Source of the DNA: CAZAQS01 sp964486825
GTDB lineage: Bacteria > Chloroflexota > Anaerolineae > Anaerolineales > UBA4823
Reading direction: 5' to 3'
DNA: 27,457 nucleotides
NCBI GenBank assembly: GCA_964486825.1
Contig: CAZAQS010000036.1
Span: 1 to 27,457 of the forward strand
The position numbers and the translations under genes are program-made. Below are positions 1 through 7,647 of the stretch, piece after piece; within the stretch, counting starts at the first letter, position 1; each line of letters opens with the position of its first letter. The notes below the pieces were generated by a model. That model made no database searches. It was given only the letters and a program-made list of their open reading frames with translations, and had not been told where the DNA came from.

Positions 1-12
1 TCCAGCACCTTT

Positions 13-1227
13 CTATGGTATCTGCTCTTCCTTTGGATAACCGCTAGCCCGCCTTGCAAACCCTACCAGAAATCCCAGGACAGTGCCAGCAAGGAGTATA
101 TCAACTAACAGGATGATCATCATCGAGGACGGACCTGAGGGTTCAAAGAACTGTCCAACCAACCAGGGAAGGAATAACCCACCCAGGCTGCCGCCAGATA
201 ACATCCACCCCGTTACTCGACCGCTGATATGCATCTTCCGCTCTGCAAAGGACAGCGTAGCAGGGAAAATGGAAGCCATGGATAATCCAATTAACCCGGT
301 TCCAACCCAGGCAGCAAGCAGGATTTCGCTCCAGGACAAGACGATTAACAGTCCTAGAATCAGGCCGCTGATATCCAGCGCAATGATCCGCTGCGGGTCG
401 AAACGGGAGGATAACGGAACACCCAGCAGGCGACCAACTGTGATGGCTACCCAAAAGGTCGATGTCAGGTAGGCAGCTCCGGCAGCGTCGGCAAGTGCAG
501 TGCTGACCGCGTAAGTGTATACCCAGTCCCCATATACAGCTTCTGCTCCTATATAAAGGAACAAGAACAGGCTAAACAACACCAGCAGGAGCGGGTTGTA
601 TATTTCTTGATGCCTATTTAAGCCTGACTTCGGACGTTCAGGAGACTTTAAAAACACCAACCACAGGCCTGTAGGTAACAGAAGTATTGATAGACCCCAG
701 TAAGCCCAATACACATCCCCAAGGGAAAGCACAGCCTGGGCAACCAGTACCGGCGCCAAGAACGCTCCTACACCTGCGAAAAAGAACATACCATTCAGAT
801 AAGGGCCAACCGCACGACCGTGTAGCCATACAAGCAGGGTGTTGCCGCCTACGTCCACCCCGCCCATGCCCACTCCTACCATCACTAAGAGGCCTGCTAA
901 GAGCCAGACCTGGGGTACGAAGGGTACGAGAGCCATCAGGCCCGCCATGCATAAAAACACGCCACCCAGGACCTGGTGACCGGGCAGGCGATCGTAAAAG
1001 CGACCTGCAAAAAGTGTTCCAATCAAATAGCCCAGCGAGCGCCCTACGATCAGATAGCTGATCTGTCCAAGAGACGCTTGCAGTTCTTCCGCCAGGTAAG
1101 GGAGACTTGGGCCAAGAGAGGCTAACAACATGCCCAGGGCGGAGAAAGCTACATAGTATGCAATCGTTTGGGTCGACTTTTGATTGAGTGGTCCGGCAGG
1201 CGCGGTGCGTGGAGGAGGGAAGTGCAT
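13..1227 (-). CDS. MFS transporter, last gene of the nucleoside operon
   Basis: This 404-residue protein is built almost wholly of hydrophobic segments, about twelve, as expected for the major facilitator superfamily. The loop after the second helix (residues about 74-88) has the family-type pattern G-R-F-Y-D-R-L-P-G, a version of the MFS A-motif. A long central hydrophilic stretch (about residues 195-210) separates the two six-helix halves. It starts 27 bases after the upstream ATPase gene on the same strand, so it is probably the last gene of the nucleoside ECF operon. The substrate is not readable. The general look recalls the sugar/FucP-like branch, and a nucleoside, base or pentose would fit the context. 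The first ATG is used, but no strong ribosome binding site precedes it, so the start is uncertain. The stop codon lies at 13-15, so the gene is complete. Confidence 0.85.
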   Translation of the reverse strand: MHFPPPRTAPAGPLNQKSTQTIAYYVAFSALGMLLASLGPSLPYLAEELQASLGQISYLIVGRSLGYLIGTLFAGRFYDRLPGHQVLGGVFLCMAGLMALVPFVPQVWLLAGLLVMVGVGMGGVDVGGNTLLVWLHGRAVGPYLNGMFFFAGVGAFLAPVLVAQAVLSLGDVYWAYWGLSILLLPTGLWLVFLKSPERPKSGLNRHQEIYNPLLLVLFSLFLFLYIGAEAVYGDWVYTYAVSTALADAAGAAYLTSTFWVAITVGRLLGVPLSSRFDPQRIIALDISGLILGLLIVLSWSEILLAAWVGTGLIGLSMASIFPATLSFAERKMHISGRVTGWMLSGGSLGGLFLPWLVGQFFEPSGPSSMMIILLVDILLAGTVLGFLVGFARRASGYPKEEQIP

Positions 1228-1254
1228 TGCTTAATAGCTCTTGGCCTGACCTCT

Positions 1255-2061
1255 CTATTCCCGCCAGGCTAGATAGACCTGCATGAAATCAGCCTGGCTA
1301 CGCACGGTTTGTGGTAAGCCAAGCCGCTTGCCTAAACGAGTGAGTTGAGGAGGGTCAACATAGGTTGAAGCAAGAACTTCTTCCTCTGCAATCATTTCCA
1401 ACAGTGGGCCGTCCAGTAAGATAACCCCCTGACCCATGACAACCAGACGATCGTAATGGTCGGCAGCAAAGTCGATATCATGAGTAATGGTTACAAGCGA
1501 TTTACCGCGTCCAGACAATATGTTAACGATATTTGCTATGCGTTCGATATTGATTGCGTCTTGCCCAGTGGTTGGTTCATCGAAGATAACCACAGGTGTA
1601 TCCATGGCGATAACCGAGGCAAGGGCTACCATCTTCCGCCAGGTGGGAGACAGGTCGTAAGGGTTTGCATCACGGTGCAATTCCAACTGGGTCAGATTTA
1701 TGGCGTCTGTGACCAATCGATCGATCCTGTCTTGCTCATAGCCAAGGTTTTTTGGTCCAACGGATATCTCAACTTCCACCGAGCGAGAGAAAAGCTGGTC
1801 ATCGGGATTCTGAAAGACATAACCCACGCGCCTTGACAGCTTTGCGACAGAATGATCACGGGTATCCCAATCTCCGACCAACACCGTTCCAGAGCTGGGT
1901 TTTAGCAGGCCATTAAAATGTTTAACCAAGGTGGTTTTGCCGGCGCCATTTTGCCCAACGATTGCGACCTTTTCCCCTGGATGGATGGACAGGGAAACTT
2001 CCCGTAAAGCCTGTACTCCGGAAGGATATTGGAAGGATAAACGATTGACCTCAATTTTCAT
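1255..2061 (-). CDS. ECF-type ABC transporter ATPase with degenerate signature motif (second EcfA)
   Basis: This 268-residue ATPase would energise the ECF (energy-coupling factor) importer together with the ATPase encoded just upstream (36 bases apart). The Walker A motif GQNGAGKT is at residues 36-43, the Q-loop at Q84 within FQNPDDQLF, Walker B VVIFDEP around 157-163, and the switch histidine at H194. The segment where LSGGQ should stand reads LSPTW (137-141), followed by RKMVALAS, so the glycines and glutamine that contact ATP in the partner site are missing. In a heterodimer this would leave one composite ATP site degenerate, as known for many asymmetric ABC ATPases. The rest of the fold is intact, so a pseudogene is unlikely. 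Family assignment is firm; the specific substrate follows only from the operon. Confidence 0.9.
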   Translation of the reverse strand: MKIEVNRLSFQYPSGVQALREVSLSIHPGEKVAIVGQNGAGKTTLVKHFNGLLKPSSGTVLVGDWDTRDHSVAKLSRRVGYVFQNPDDQLFSRSVEVEISVGPKNLGYEQDRIDRLVTDAINLTQLELHRDANPYDLSPTWRKMVALASVIAMDTPVVIFDEPTTGQDAINIERIANIVNILSGRGKSLVTITHDIDFAADHYDRLVVMGQGVILLDGPLLEMIAEEEVLASTYVDPPQLTRLGKRLGLPQTVRSQADFMQVYLAWRE

Positions 2062-2097
2062 GGCTGCTGCCCCTGATCCGCCCGATACTCATCTTCT

Positions 2098-2985
2098 TCA
2101 TTCAATGAGATCCTTATGGCCTTGGCTTTCTCCCTGATCCTGACGGATCTCAAACCCTTGGACGGCTTCATTAAGTGTGACAGGCAGGCGTTGATGTGAG
2201 GGCCAAAGGCCCTCATTAACAGCTTGCCGGGCAGCGGTTGTATACCGTGAAACGTTCACGCCCTTCTCTGGCAGATCGGGAGAGGTAAGGACCTGTGCAG
2301 GAGGACCTTGCATTAGAATTTCACCATCTACCAACGCCAATACCCGGTCAGCGAACTCTGCTATCCACTCGATTTTATGCTCTACCAGAACCACTGTCAT
2401 GCCGCGTGCGCTCATATCCTTGATGACCTGGAAGACCTCGCGGGTGCCGATCGGATCAAGTTGTGAGGTGGGTTCGTCCAGCACTAAAAGCTTAGGTTGC
2501 ATCACTAAGATGGAGGCCAGCGCAACGCGCTGTTGCTGGCCCCCAGAGAGTGAGTAGGGAGAGCGCTGTGCCAAGTCTTTGATGCCGGTGAGGCGCATCA
2601 CTTCCTCCAGGCGTGGAGGCATTTGATCCCTGGGAACACCTAAATTCTCCAGACCAAAAGCAAGCTCTTCGTATACAGTAAACTTGGAGCCAGAGATCTG
2701 GTTGAAAGGGTTTTGGAAAACGAGACCCACATTCAGTACCATTTCCTCCAGGCTCGATTCCTGTGTGTTCCTTCCGGCTACCCTCACATTGCCCTTCAAC
2801 TCGCCTTTGAAGAAATGTGGCACAAAGCCTGCCATCGTATAGCAAAGGGTGGATTTACCGGAGCCGTTGGGACCAATGATGGCTACGAATTCTCCCTCTT
2901 CTACCTGGAGTGAGATATCCTTGAGTGCGGGATGTTCTGTTAGAGGATAGAAATAGGTTACATCTTGTAACTCTACGACAGCCAT
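2098..2985 (-). CDS. ECF-type ABC transporter ATPase (EcfA), canonical
   Basis: This 295-residue ATP-binding subunit of an ECF importer has all motifs intact: Walker A GPNGSGKS (38-45), Q91 in FQNPFNQ, signature LSGGQ (146-150), Walker B LLVLDE (166-171) and the switch histidine at H203. I start it at the ATG at 2985 (protein begins MAVVELQDV) because a GGAG sits 7 bases upstream and the ATPase fold begins there; a longer reading frame to 3030 adds 15 unlikely residues. The gene overlaps the end of the EcfT gene by 13 bases, which points to translational coupling. Its C-terminal extension (about residues 225-295) is typical of EcfA proteins. It should pair with the downstream ATPase that has the unusual signature. 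Confidence 0.93.
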   Translation of the reverse strand: MAVVELQDVTYFYPLTEHPALKDISLQVEEGEFVAIIGPNGSGKSTLCYTMAGFVPHFFKGELKGNVRVAGRNTQESSLEEMVLNVGLVFQNPFNQISGSKFTVYEELAFGLENLGVPRDQMPPRLEEVMRLTGIKDLAQRSPYSLSGGQQQRVALASILVMQPKLLVLDEPTSQLDPIGTREVFQVIKDMSARGMTVVLVEHKIEWIAEFADRVLALVDGEILMQGPPAQVLTSPDLPEKGVNVSRYTTAARQAVNEGLWPSHQRLPVTLNEAVQGFEIRQDQGESQGHKDLIE

Positions 2986-3749
2986 ATACGTGCTCCAATG
3001 GTGAGGACGATCAAGGCCAACATGGCCCAACGTCCAATCTGTTCGCGGCGTGAATCAGGTATCTCCTTCAAGCTGGTTTTAACATGCCTGGCAGTAAAAC
3101 CCCTCGCTTCAATGGCGATCGCGCGTTCCTCTACATCCACAAGCGAGCCAAACACAAGAGGCCCAACCAGTGGCAACAGTGCGCCGGCCCTCTTGCGGAG
3201 CCCACCCTCGGTTTCCATGCCGCGCGAACGTTGGGCATCGATGATGGTATTGGCTTTGGCGCGCATCTGAGGCAAGATTTGCAGCGTGGAGACAATCACA
3301 TAAGCCAGCTGACCCGGTAGACCACGCCTGGTTAGATCTGTCATTAGCTCACTGGGGTGTGTGGTTTGGATGAGTAGGATGAAGGAGGAAACCATCACAA
3401 AGATGCGTGAAGCATTCAGGTAGGCCGCCTGCACGTTTTCCAGGCTGAGTTGGAAGAACCACAACTCGAACAGCACCGTCTGCCCATGGGGTAGGAACAG
3501 GCTCTGCATGACGAACACGAAACCCACTACTGGCAACAAAAGCCGCCGGACCACTTTCAGGTATTCGCGTTGGATATTCCCGGTAAAACCCAACAAGATA
3601 TTGGCTGCCACCAGCAGAGTTGCCGTCCAATACCACGGGCTGAAATAGGCAATCATGATGGCTGCCAGTACGTAAACAAGCTTGGTCAACGGGTTAGCCC
3701 GGTGAAGCGGGCTTTCTTGTGTAATAAAAAAGGATAATCTGTCGGACAT
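2973..3749 (-). CDS. ECF transporter transmembrane component EcfT
   Basis: This 258-residue membrane protein is the coupling subunit that links the substrate-binding S component to the two ATPases. It has four to six hydrophobic segments. The cytoplasmic coupling helices carry the two conserved X-R-G motifs of EcfT: R-S-R-G at residues 174-177 and E-A-R-G at 214-217. The ATG at 3749 (MSDRLSFF) is preferred over the one 33 bases upstream because the conserved N-terminal part starts there; the ribosome binding site is weak. It lies between the S-component gene and the canonical ATPase gene and overlaps the latter, so all four ECF subunits are in one operon. Confidence 0.92.
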   Translation of the reverse strand: MSDRLSFFITQESPLHRANPLTKLVYVLAAIMIAYFSPWYWTATLLVAANILLGFTGNIQREYLKVVRRLLLPVVGFVFVMQSLFLPHGQTVLFELWFFQLSLENVQAAYLNASRIFVMVSSFILLIQTTHPSELMTDLTRRGLPGQLAYVIVSTLQILPQMRAKANTIIDAQRSRGMETEGGLRKRAGALLPLVGPLVFGSLVDVEERAIAIEARGFTARHVKTSLKEIPDSRREQIGRWAMLALIVLTIGARIWLS

Positions 3750-3762
3750 TGTACCTGTAGTA

Positions 3763-3802
3763 CGGCAGCCGGCTGGGTGCATGAAGTACCGGCAGCCGGC
3801 TG
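3763..3802. repeat. Two 13-base direct repeats, each containing a 10-base palindrome, between ecfS and ecfT
   Basis: CGGCAGCCGGCTG occurs at 3763-3775 and again at 3790-3802, 27 bases apart. Each copy contains the perfect palindrome CAGCCGGCTG, so the two copies can also pair with each other in RNA as a 10-bp stem. It lies in the 95-base gap between the S-component and EcfT genes. Possible roles are an mRNA processing or stability element that sets subunit ratios, or a protein site. No T-run follows on the minus strand, so it is not a simple terminator. Confidence 0.5.
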
Positions 3803-3844
3803 TGACGGGAGGTTTGGCTGGTTTTCGCCATCAAGCCTTACAAT

Positions 3845-4540
3845 TCAAGAAGGGATCATTGGCAGGATAACCAAGGCGTAAAGGGCTATAAGGATGGCAG
3901 CCACAATTATAGCCGCGATAATTTGGGAATTACGATTGCCTTGTTCAATCTGTACATTCTCAGGTCGTGGGAAACGCGCCAGATAGCGCTGCGACAACCC
4001 ACCTATAATGGCGAAAGCCAGCAAAGCGGTCGTAATTTTATCTACCGGCTCGACCAGGAAGTTGGAGCTGAGCACGGCAGGGATAAGATCGCGCCCTGTT
4101 TGGAGTAGGTAAGCGGTAATGAAGGATGAACCGCTGGCAGTGATGCCGCCATAAAGGTAAACAGCGATGGGCGTGGAGACAATAGCAGCTGTTAATGCAA
4201 CCAGAAAACCCGTGATGATCACTTTCCACCAGGTATTGAAAAGGCCTGCCAAAGCGCATAGACCGGTGACCAGGCCGATGGCAAGCGCCACTGGGAACCA
4301 GGGTAAGGCGTTCGGATCAATAGCCAATCCCCAGATAATATTGGATAGCGTGCCAGTGAGAGCACCCGCCCATGGGCCGGCAACGGCTGCTACGAGCATG
4401 GTACCGATAGAATCTAAATATACCGGTAGCCGCAGCAATACAACGATTTGCCCTATGACGATATTGATGGCGATGGCGACTGGTATCAAAACCAGTGTAA
4501 CGGTTGAAAATTCGCTTGCAAAGGACTTTCTCGTTCTCAT
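3845..4540 (-). CDS. ECF transporter S component (predicted nucleoside-binding membrane subunit)
   Basis: This 231-residue protein has about six hydrophobic segments. It begins after a short basic N-terminus and has the look of an ECF S component, with a glycine- and alanine-rich early region (around residues 45-75) as in membrane-embedded substrate-binding subunits. A strong GAGGAGA site lies a few bases before the ATG. Directly downstream are EcfT and two ATPases; directly upstream are a nucleoside hydrolase and a ribokinase. A ribonucleoside is therefore the likely substrate, but this is guilt by association and I recognise no substrate-determining motif. The C-terminus has an additional hydrophobic helix (about 205-228) after a polar linker, which looks like an extra membrane anchor. 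Confidence 0.8.
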   Translation of the reverse strand: MRTRKSFASEFSTVTLVLIPVAIAINIVIGQIVVLLRLPVYLDSIGTMLVAAVAGPWAGALTGTLSNIIWGLAIDPNALPWFPVALAIGLVTGLCALAGLFNTWWKVIITGFLVALTAAIVSTPIAVYLYGGITASGSSFITAYLLQTGRDLIPAVLSSNFLVEPVDKITTALLAFAIIGGLSQRYLARFPRPENVQIEQGNRNSQIIAAIIVAAILIALYALVILPMIPS

Positions 4541-4663
4541 TTTTCTCTCCTCATATTTTCCCGATTACATAGGGTCTACTAGAAATACTTGGATTAGCCT
4601 TGTTTCTTGGCAAATCCGATCGAACAAAACAGGATTGTTAAACAACTGGAGGTGGAAGTCTAA

Positions 4664-5641
4664 TCAGGATTCAGACACCTCCTTGGAATTGCTGGGGTGC
4701 ATATACGCTAGCGCCTCCATCCGTTCCAGGAAGAGCTCCAAAAACTGGCGCGGGCGAACTCCTAGAGCGAGATGCATATTGGGTTTTGCTTTGCTCATTT
4801 TATAAAAGTCAGCGAATGTTTTGCCCATCGAGACGCCTCCAGAGATATCCACATCGACATACAAGTGTTGTGTGTCGACCAGCTGAGGAGCAAAGGCCAG
4901 GGCTAACGCCAGGGGATCATTGATCACACATCCTTCGATCTTCTGGTACTCGTTGTGAAATTCCATGTAGAAGCGGGTAGCCTCAGCGATGAAACGGCTG
5001 ATGGGCGATTGAATTTTCAATAAGCGATCTACATCCGTTTTTGTGAGGATTGCCTGGTAGGTGACGTCCAGAGGAACTAAGATCATAGGCAATCCAGAGT
5101 GGAAGACGATATGCGCGGCGTGTGGATCACAGTAGATGTTGTACTCGGCCAGAGGTGTAGTATTACCGCCAACCCGGATAGCGCCTCCCATGATGATCAG
5201 CTCTGGGATGGCCTCCACAATACGCGGCTCCCTGCGGATCGCCAAAGCGATATTGGTGAGCGGACCTATTGCTACCAGGCTGATCTCACCAGGGTTGGAT
5301 AAGACCGTATCGATGATCAGGTCGACACCGTGATCGGTGGTTGGTTGCAGGCGAGGCGTCGGTAGGCGGGCATAGCCGATGCCGACCTCCCCATGCGTTT
5401 CGGTTGCTACGAGCAGTGGTTGTACTAAGGGAACTGGCACTCCTTGGGCTACGGGTACCTGTTCAGCTTTAGCAAGTTCGAGAACAGCCAGGGCATTGGA
5501 CACGCCCTGGGTGGCGACAGTATTGCCACTAACAATCGTAAGAGCCTCCAGCTCAACTTCTGGCGAGGCCAAAGCAAGCAAAATGGCCAGAGAGTCATCA
5601 ATGCCGGGATCTGTATCGATAATCAGTCGCTTGGGCTTCAT
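4664..5641 (-). CDS. Nucleoside hydrolase (inosine/uridine-preferring family)
   Basis: This 325-residue enzyme splits a ribonucleoside into its base and ribose. The diagnostic calcium- and ribose-binding motif DTDPGIDD is at residues 9-16. The strand with VPLDVTYQA and the late N-D-P-L-A-L segment are also family features. In many group I members the second of these carries a catalytic histidine (H-D-P); here it is Asn, so the catalytic details or base preference may differ. The start at 5641 overlaps the ribokinase stop as ATGA, a sign of translational coupling; an upstream start at 5740 would run deep into the ribokinase gene. The ribose it releases is the natural substrate of that kinase. 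A 123-base gap separates it from the S-component gene. Confidence 0.93.
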   Translation of the reverse strand: MKPKRLIIDTDPGIDDSLAILLALASPEVELEALTIVSGNTVATQGVSNALAVLELAKAEQVPVAQGVPVPLVQPLLVATETHGEVGIGYARLPTPRLQPTTDHGVDLIIDTVLSNPGEISLVAIGPLTNIALAIRREPRIVEAIPELIIMGGAIRVGGNTTPLAEYNIYCDPHAAHIVFHSGLPMILVPLDVTYQAILTKTDVDRLLKIQSPISRFIAEATRFYMEFHNEYQKIEGCVINDPLALALAFAPQLVDTQHLYVDVDISGGVSMGKTFADFYKMSKAKPNMHLALGVRPRQFLELFLERMEALAYMHPSNSKEVSES

Positions 5642-6567
5642 GCTTTCCAGAAACCTCTCGAGTAAACCTGGTAGACCTCGTCGGCTGAAGGCAGAGAGGG
5701 CTGGGCGCCAAAGCGTGTGACAGCTAAAGCGCCAGCGCAATTGGCGAAGCGGACAGCTTTTTCCATTGGCATGTCACGAATAATTGCAGTTGCCAGGGCG
5801 CCGATGAAAGCATCACCGGCCGCAGTAGTATCTACGACATCAACCTTTACCCCTGGAACCAAGGTGGCCTCATCAGCTGATACGATCATTGCTCCTCGAT
5901 CGCCCAGCGTGACGACGACTATTTCCACGCCCTTTCCAACTAACAGCTGTGCAGCTTCACGAGTCGAATCATCGTCAACAACCGGCATCCCGCTCATGAT
6001 CTCCAGCTCGGTTTGGTTGGGTACCAGGATATCAACCTTTTCCAACATTTCTGAACTTAAGGATCTGGCAGGCGCTGGGTTCAGGATTACTTTTACACCG
6101 AGTTTAGAGGCTTTATTCAGTGTATATTCGACTGTCTCCAAAGGGATTTCGAGCTGTAGCAGCAGGAGGCGGGCTTTTGTAATAATGGCGCTGGCTGCAT
6201 CAACATCCGATCGGCTGACTTTTCCGTTTGCTCCGGCAGACAGCAGAATGCTATTTTCCCCCTGTTCATCCACCATGATGAGGGCAACGCCGGTGCAGGT
6301 TCCGGGGTCGACCCGGATATGACCAGTGTTGACACCCTGATGGGCAAGATTATCCACAAGGTGTGGTCCGAACTGATCAGCGCCAACCCTTCCAACCATC
6401 GCCACCCGGCTGCCCAGCCTGGCAGCCGCAGCAGCCTGGTTAGCACCTTTTCCGCCTGGTATCGTTTGCAAGTCTTCTCCATGCAGGGTTTCTCCCGGTG
6501 CAGGCAAGCGCGTGGTCTTAATGACCAAATCTGTATTCATGCTGCCAATAACGACGATATCCAACAT
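5638..6567 (-). CDS. rbsK: Ribokinase
   Basis: This 309-residue PfkB-family sugar kinase phosphorylates ribose to ribose 5-phosphate. The N-terminal segment begins with the usual first strand (VVIGSMNTDLV) and carries the PfkB signature PGGKGANQ near residue 42. Near the C-terminus is DTTAAGDAF, the anion-hole and catalytic-base motif in the same form as in E. coli RbsK. The start at 6567 has AGGAG five bases upstream; a longer frame to 6708 has no such support. It is the first gene of the operon and ends in an ATGA overlap with the nucleoside hydrolase. Other PfkB substrates such as ribonucleosides are possible, but pairing with a nucleoside hydrolase makes ribose the best call. Confidence 0.92.
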   Translation of the reverse strand: MLDIVVIGSMNTDLVIKTTRLPAPGETLHGEDLQTIPGGKGANQAAAAARLGSRVAMVGRVGADQFGPHLVDNLAHQGVNTGHIRVDPGTCTGVALIMVDEQGENSILLSAGANGKVSRSDVDAASAIITKARLLLLQLEIPLETVEYTLNKASKLGVKVILNPAPARSLSSEMLEKVDILVPNQTELEIMSGMPVVDDDSTREAAQLLVGKGVEIVVVTLGDRGAMIVSADEATLVPGVKVDVVDTTAAGDAFIGALATAIIRDMPMEKAVRFANCAGALAVTRFGAQPSLPSADEVYQVYSRGFWKA

Positions 6568-6809
6568 GTTTTCTCCTCGTCGGTATAACCTGTTTATGTG
6601 GATTAGCGGCAGGTCGTACGATGTTTCGACCATATTTACAAGCGGTGCAGTGGGGCCCGACCGTGAAGCCCACGTTTTGACAACCGCGTAGTAAACCATG
6701 CCAGACACTCAACTGGCTGAGAAGTGGTACAGGTGAACTAAAAAAAAGCTACAGTAAAATGTGCGCAACACAAGTCGTTTGCCCCAATCAAGATAGATTG
6801 AGACGCTTA
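6568..6809 (-). other. Long untranslated leader of the nucleoside operon
   Basis: About 240 bases lie between the predicted promoter and the ribokinase start. I find no convincing gene here; the short minus-strand frames lack ribosome binding sites. A leader this long could hold an RNA regulator, but I do not recognise a known riboswitch core. Confidence 0.4.
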
Positions 6810-6838
6810 TTTATAGCATGGCAGGGAGAAAATGTCGA
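6810..6838 (-). promoter_or_regulatory. Predicted sigma-70-type promoter of the nucleoside operon
   Basis: On the minus strand TCGACA (6833-6838) is followed after exactly 17 bases by TATAAA (6810-6815), each matching five of six consensus positions. It lies just downstream of the terminator of the preceding transcript, where a new promoter is needed. Confidence 0.6.
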
Positions 6839-6865
6839 GGTGGCAGATGCCAGCATAATGATCTT

Positions 6866-6914
6866 CAATAATAAAATCGGGGAAGATGCAGGTAATCTGC
6901 TCCTTCCCCGATTT
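6866..6914 (-). terminator. Rho-independent terminator after the SELENBP / membrane protein pair
   Basis: AAATCGGGGAAG (6874-6885) and its perfect reverse complement (6903-6914) form a 12-bp stem around a 17-base loop. Read on the minus strand, the stem is followed by a T-rich stretch (TTTTATTATT). It sits 76 bases downstream of the stop codon of the membrane protein gene. Confidence 0.85.
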
Positions 6915-6990
6915 ATGTCTTCTTTATAGGTTTCTGGTTGAAGTTGAGCCTGCTTTTTGATCCAAAGAGGGCTGAATATCTTTCGTTTAC

Positions 6991-7647
6991 TTACAAGGCC
7001 ATGTAAAAGGTAATGCCGCCTACGGCCAGTAGAGCAGTTGCCCAAATCAGATCGAAATTTACCCAACCCTGCCTCAATACCATTAGTCCGAGCTTACGAT
7101 AAACAACCCAGGCTACGACTGCCATCACCAGCAGCATACTTGCTGTGTGAAGAAACACAGCCAGCCCGACTTCCATTCCAGCAGACAGGGCAAGATGGCT
7201 TTCGTGCTGGTTTGCCATCATCCCCAGCAAAGCAGGTGCAACCATCAATCCTGCACCGTGAGCGGTGGCCATGAGGAAGGACCAAACAATTAACTCGTGC
7301 CAACGAACTCGCATACCGACCCAACGTGGGTGGCGGTACCAGTTGAACAGTTTATAGACCCCAAAACCGACCAATAGCACTGCCGTGAGTAACTGGAGAG
7401 TCTGCATCGATATGAAAGTCTGAAGCGCCATGACCAGTACAGCTGCAATTGCTATAGAGCCAGCATGTCCGATCGTGATGGGAACCAGAGCGGACCAGAT
7501 TGCACGTTCCTTGTTGTGCTGGAGGCCTAATGCCAAGGCAAACAGCCAGCCCATGGCAGGATTTAGGCCGTGATAAGCTCCAAACCCTGCTACTGCCAGC
7601 CACACCCCCAGGCTCTCAAGCGAAGCAGTATGAGTCGGTGGATGCAT
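6991..7647 (-). CDS. Polytopic membrane protein with conserved-looking His motifs (possible metal transporter)
   Basis: This 218-residue protein has about six hydrophobic segments. Histidines sit next to glycines in or beside helices: A-Y-H-G-L-N-P (H26), I-G-H-A-G (H61) and A-T-A-H-G-A-G-L-M. This recalls the nickel/cobalt RcnA/HupE/UreH-like class of small metal transporters, but I cannot assign a family firmly. The start at 7647 has GGAGG six bases upstream, so it overlaps the end of the SELENBP-family gene by 32 bases; the alternative start at 7689 has no such site. Tight coupling to a SELENBP-type enzyme, whose bacterial methanethiol oxidase relatives need copper, suggests metal supply or export. 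This is inference only. Confidence 0.75.
   Translation of the reverse strand: MHPPTHTASLESLGVWLAVAGFGAYHGLNPAMGWLFALALGLQHNKERAIWSALVPITIGHAGSIAIAAVLVMALQTFISMQTLQLLTAVLLVGFGVYKLFNWYRHPRWVGMRVRWHELIVWSFLMATAHGAGLMVAPALLGMMANQHESHLALSAGMEVGLAVFLHTASMLLVMAVVAWVVYRKLGLMVLRQGWVNFDLIWATALLAVGGITFYMAL

Noticed and set aside
4167..4805. Plus-strand frame of 212 residues across the S-component and nucleoside hydrolase genes
   Set aside because: It overlaps two well-supported genes and the gap between them, with no recognisable domain.
5717..6322. Plus-strand frame of 201 residues opposite ribokinase
   Set aside because: It has a Ser/Thr/Ala-rich low-complexity composition typical of an antisense frame; the ribokinase motifs on the other strand are unambiguous.
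6788..7066. Minus-strand frame of 92 residues after the His-motif membrane protein
   Set aside because: It crosses the strong terminator and the predicted promoter, overlaps the real gene end in another frame and shows no ribosome binding site.
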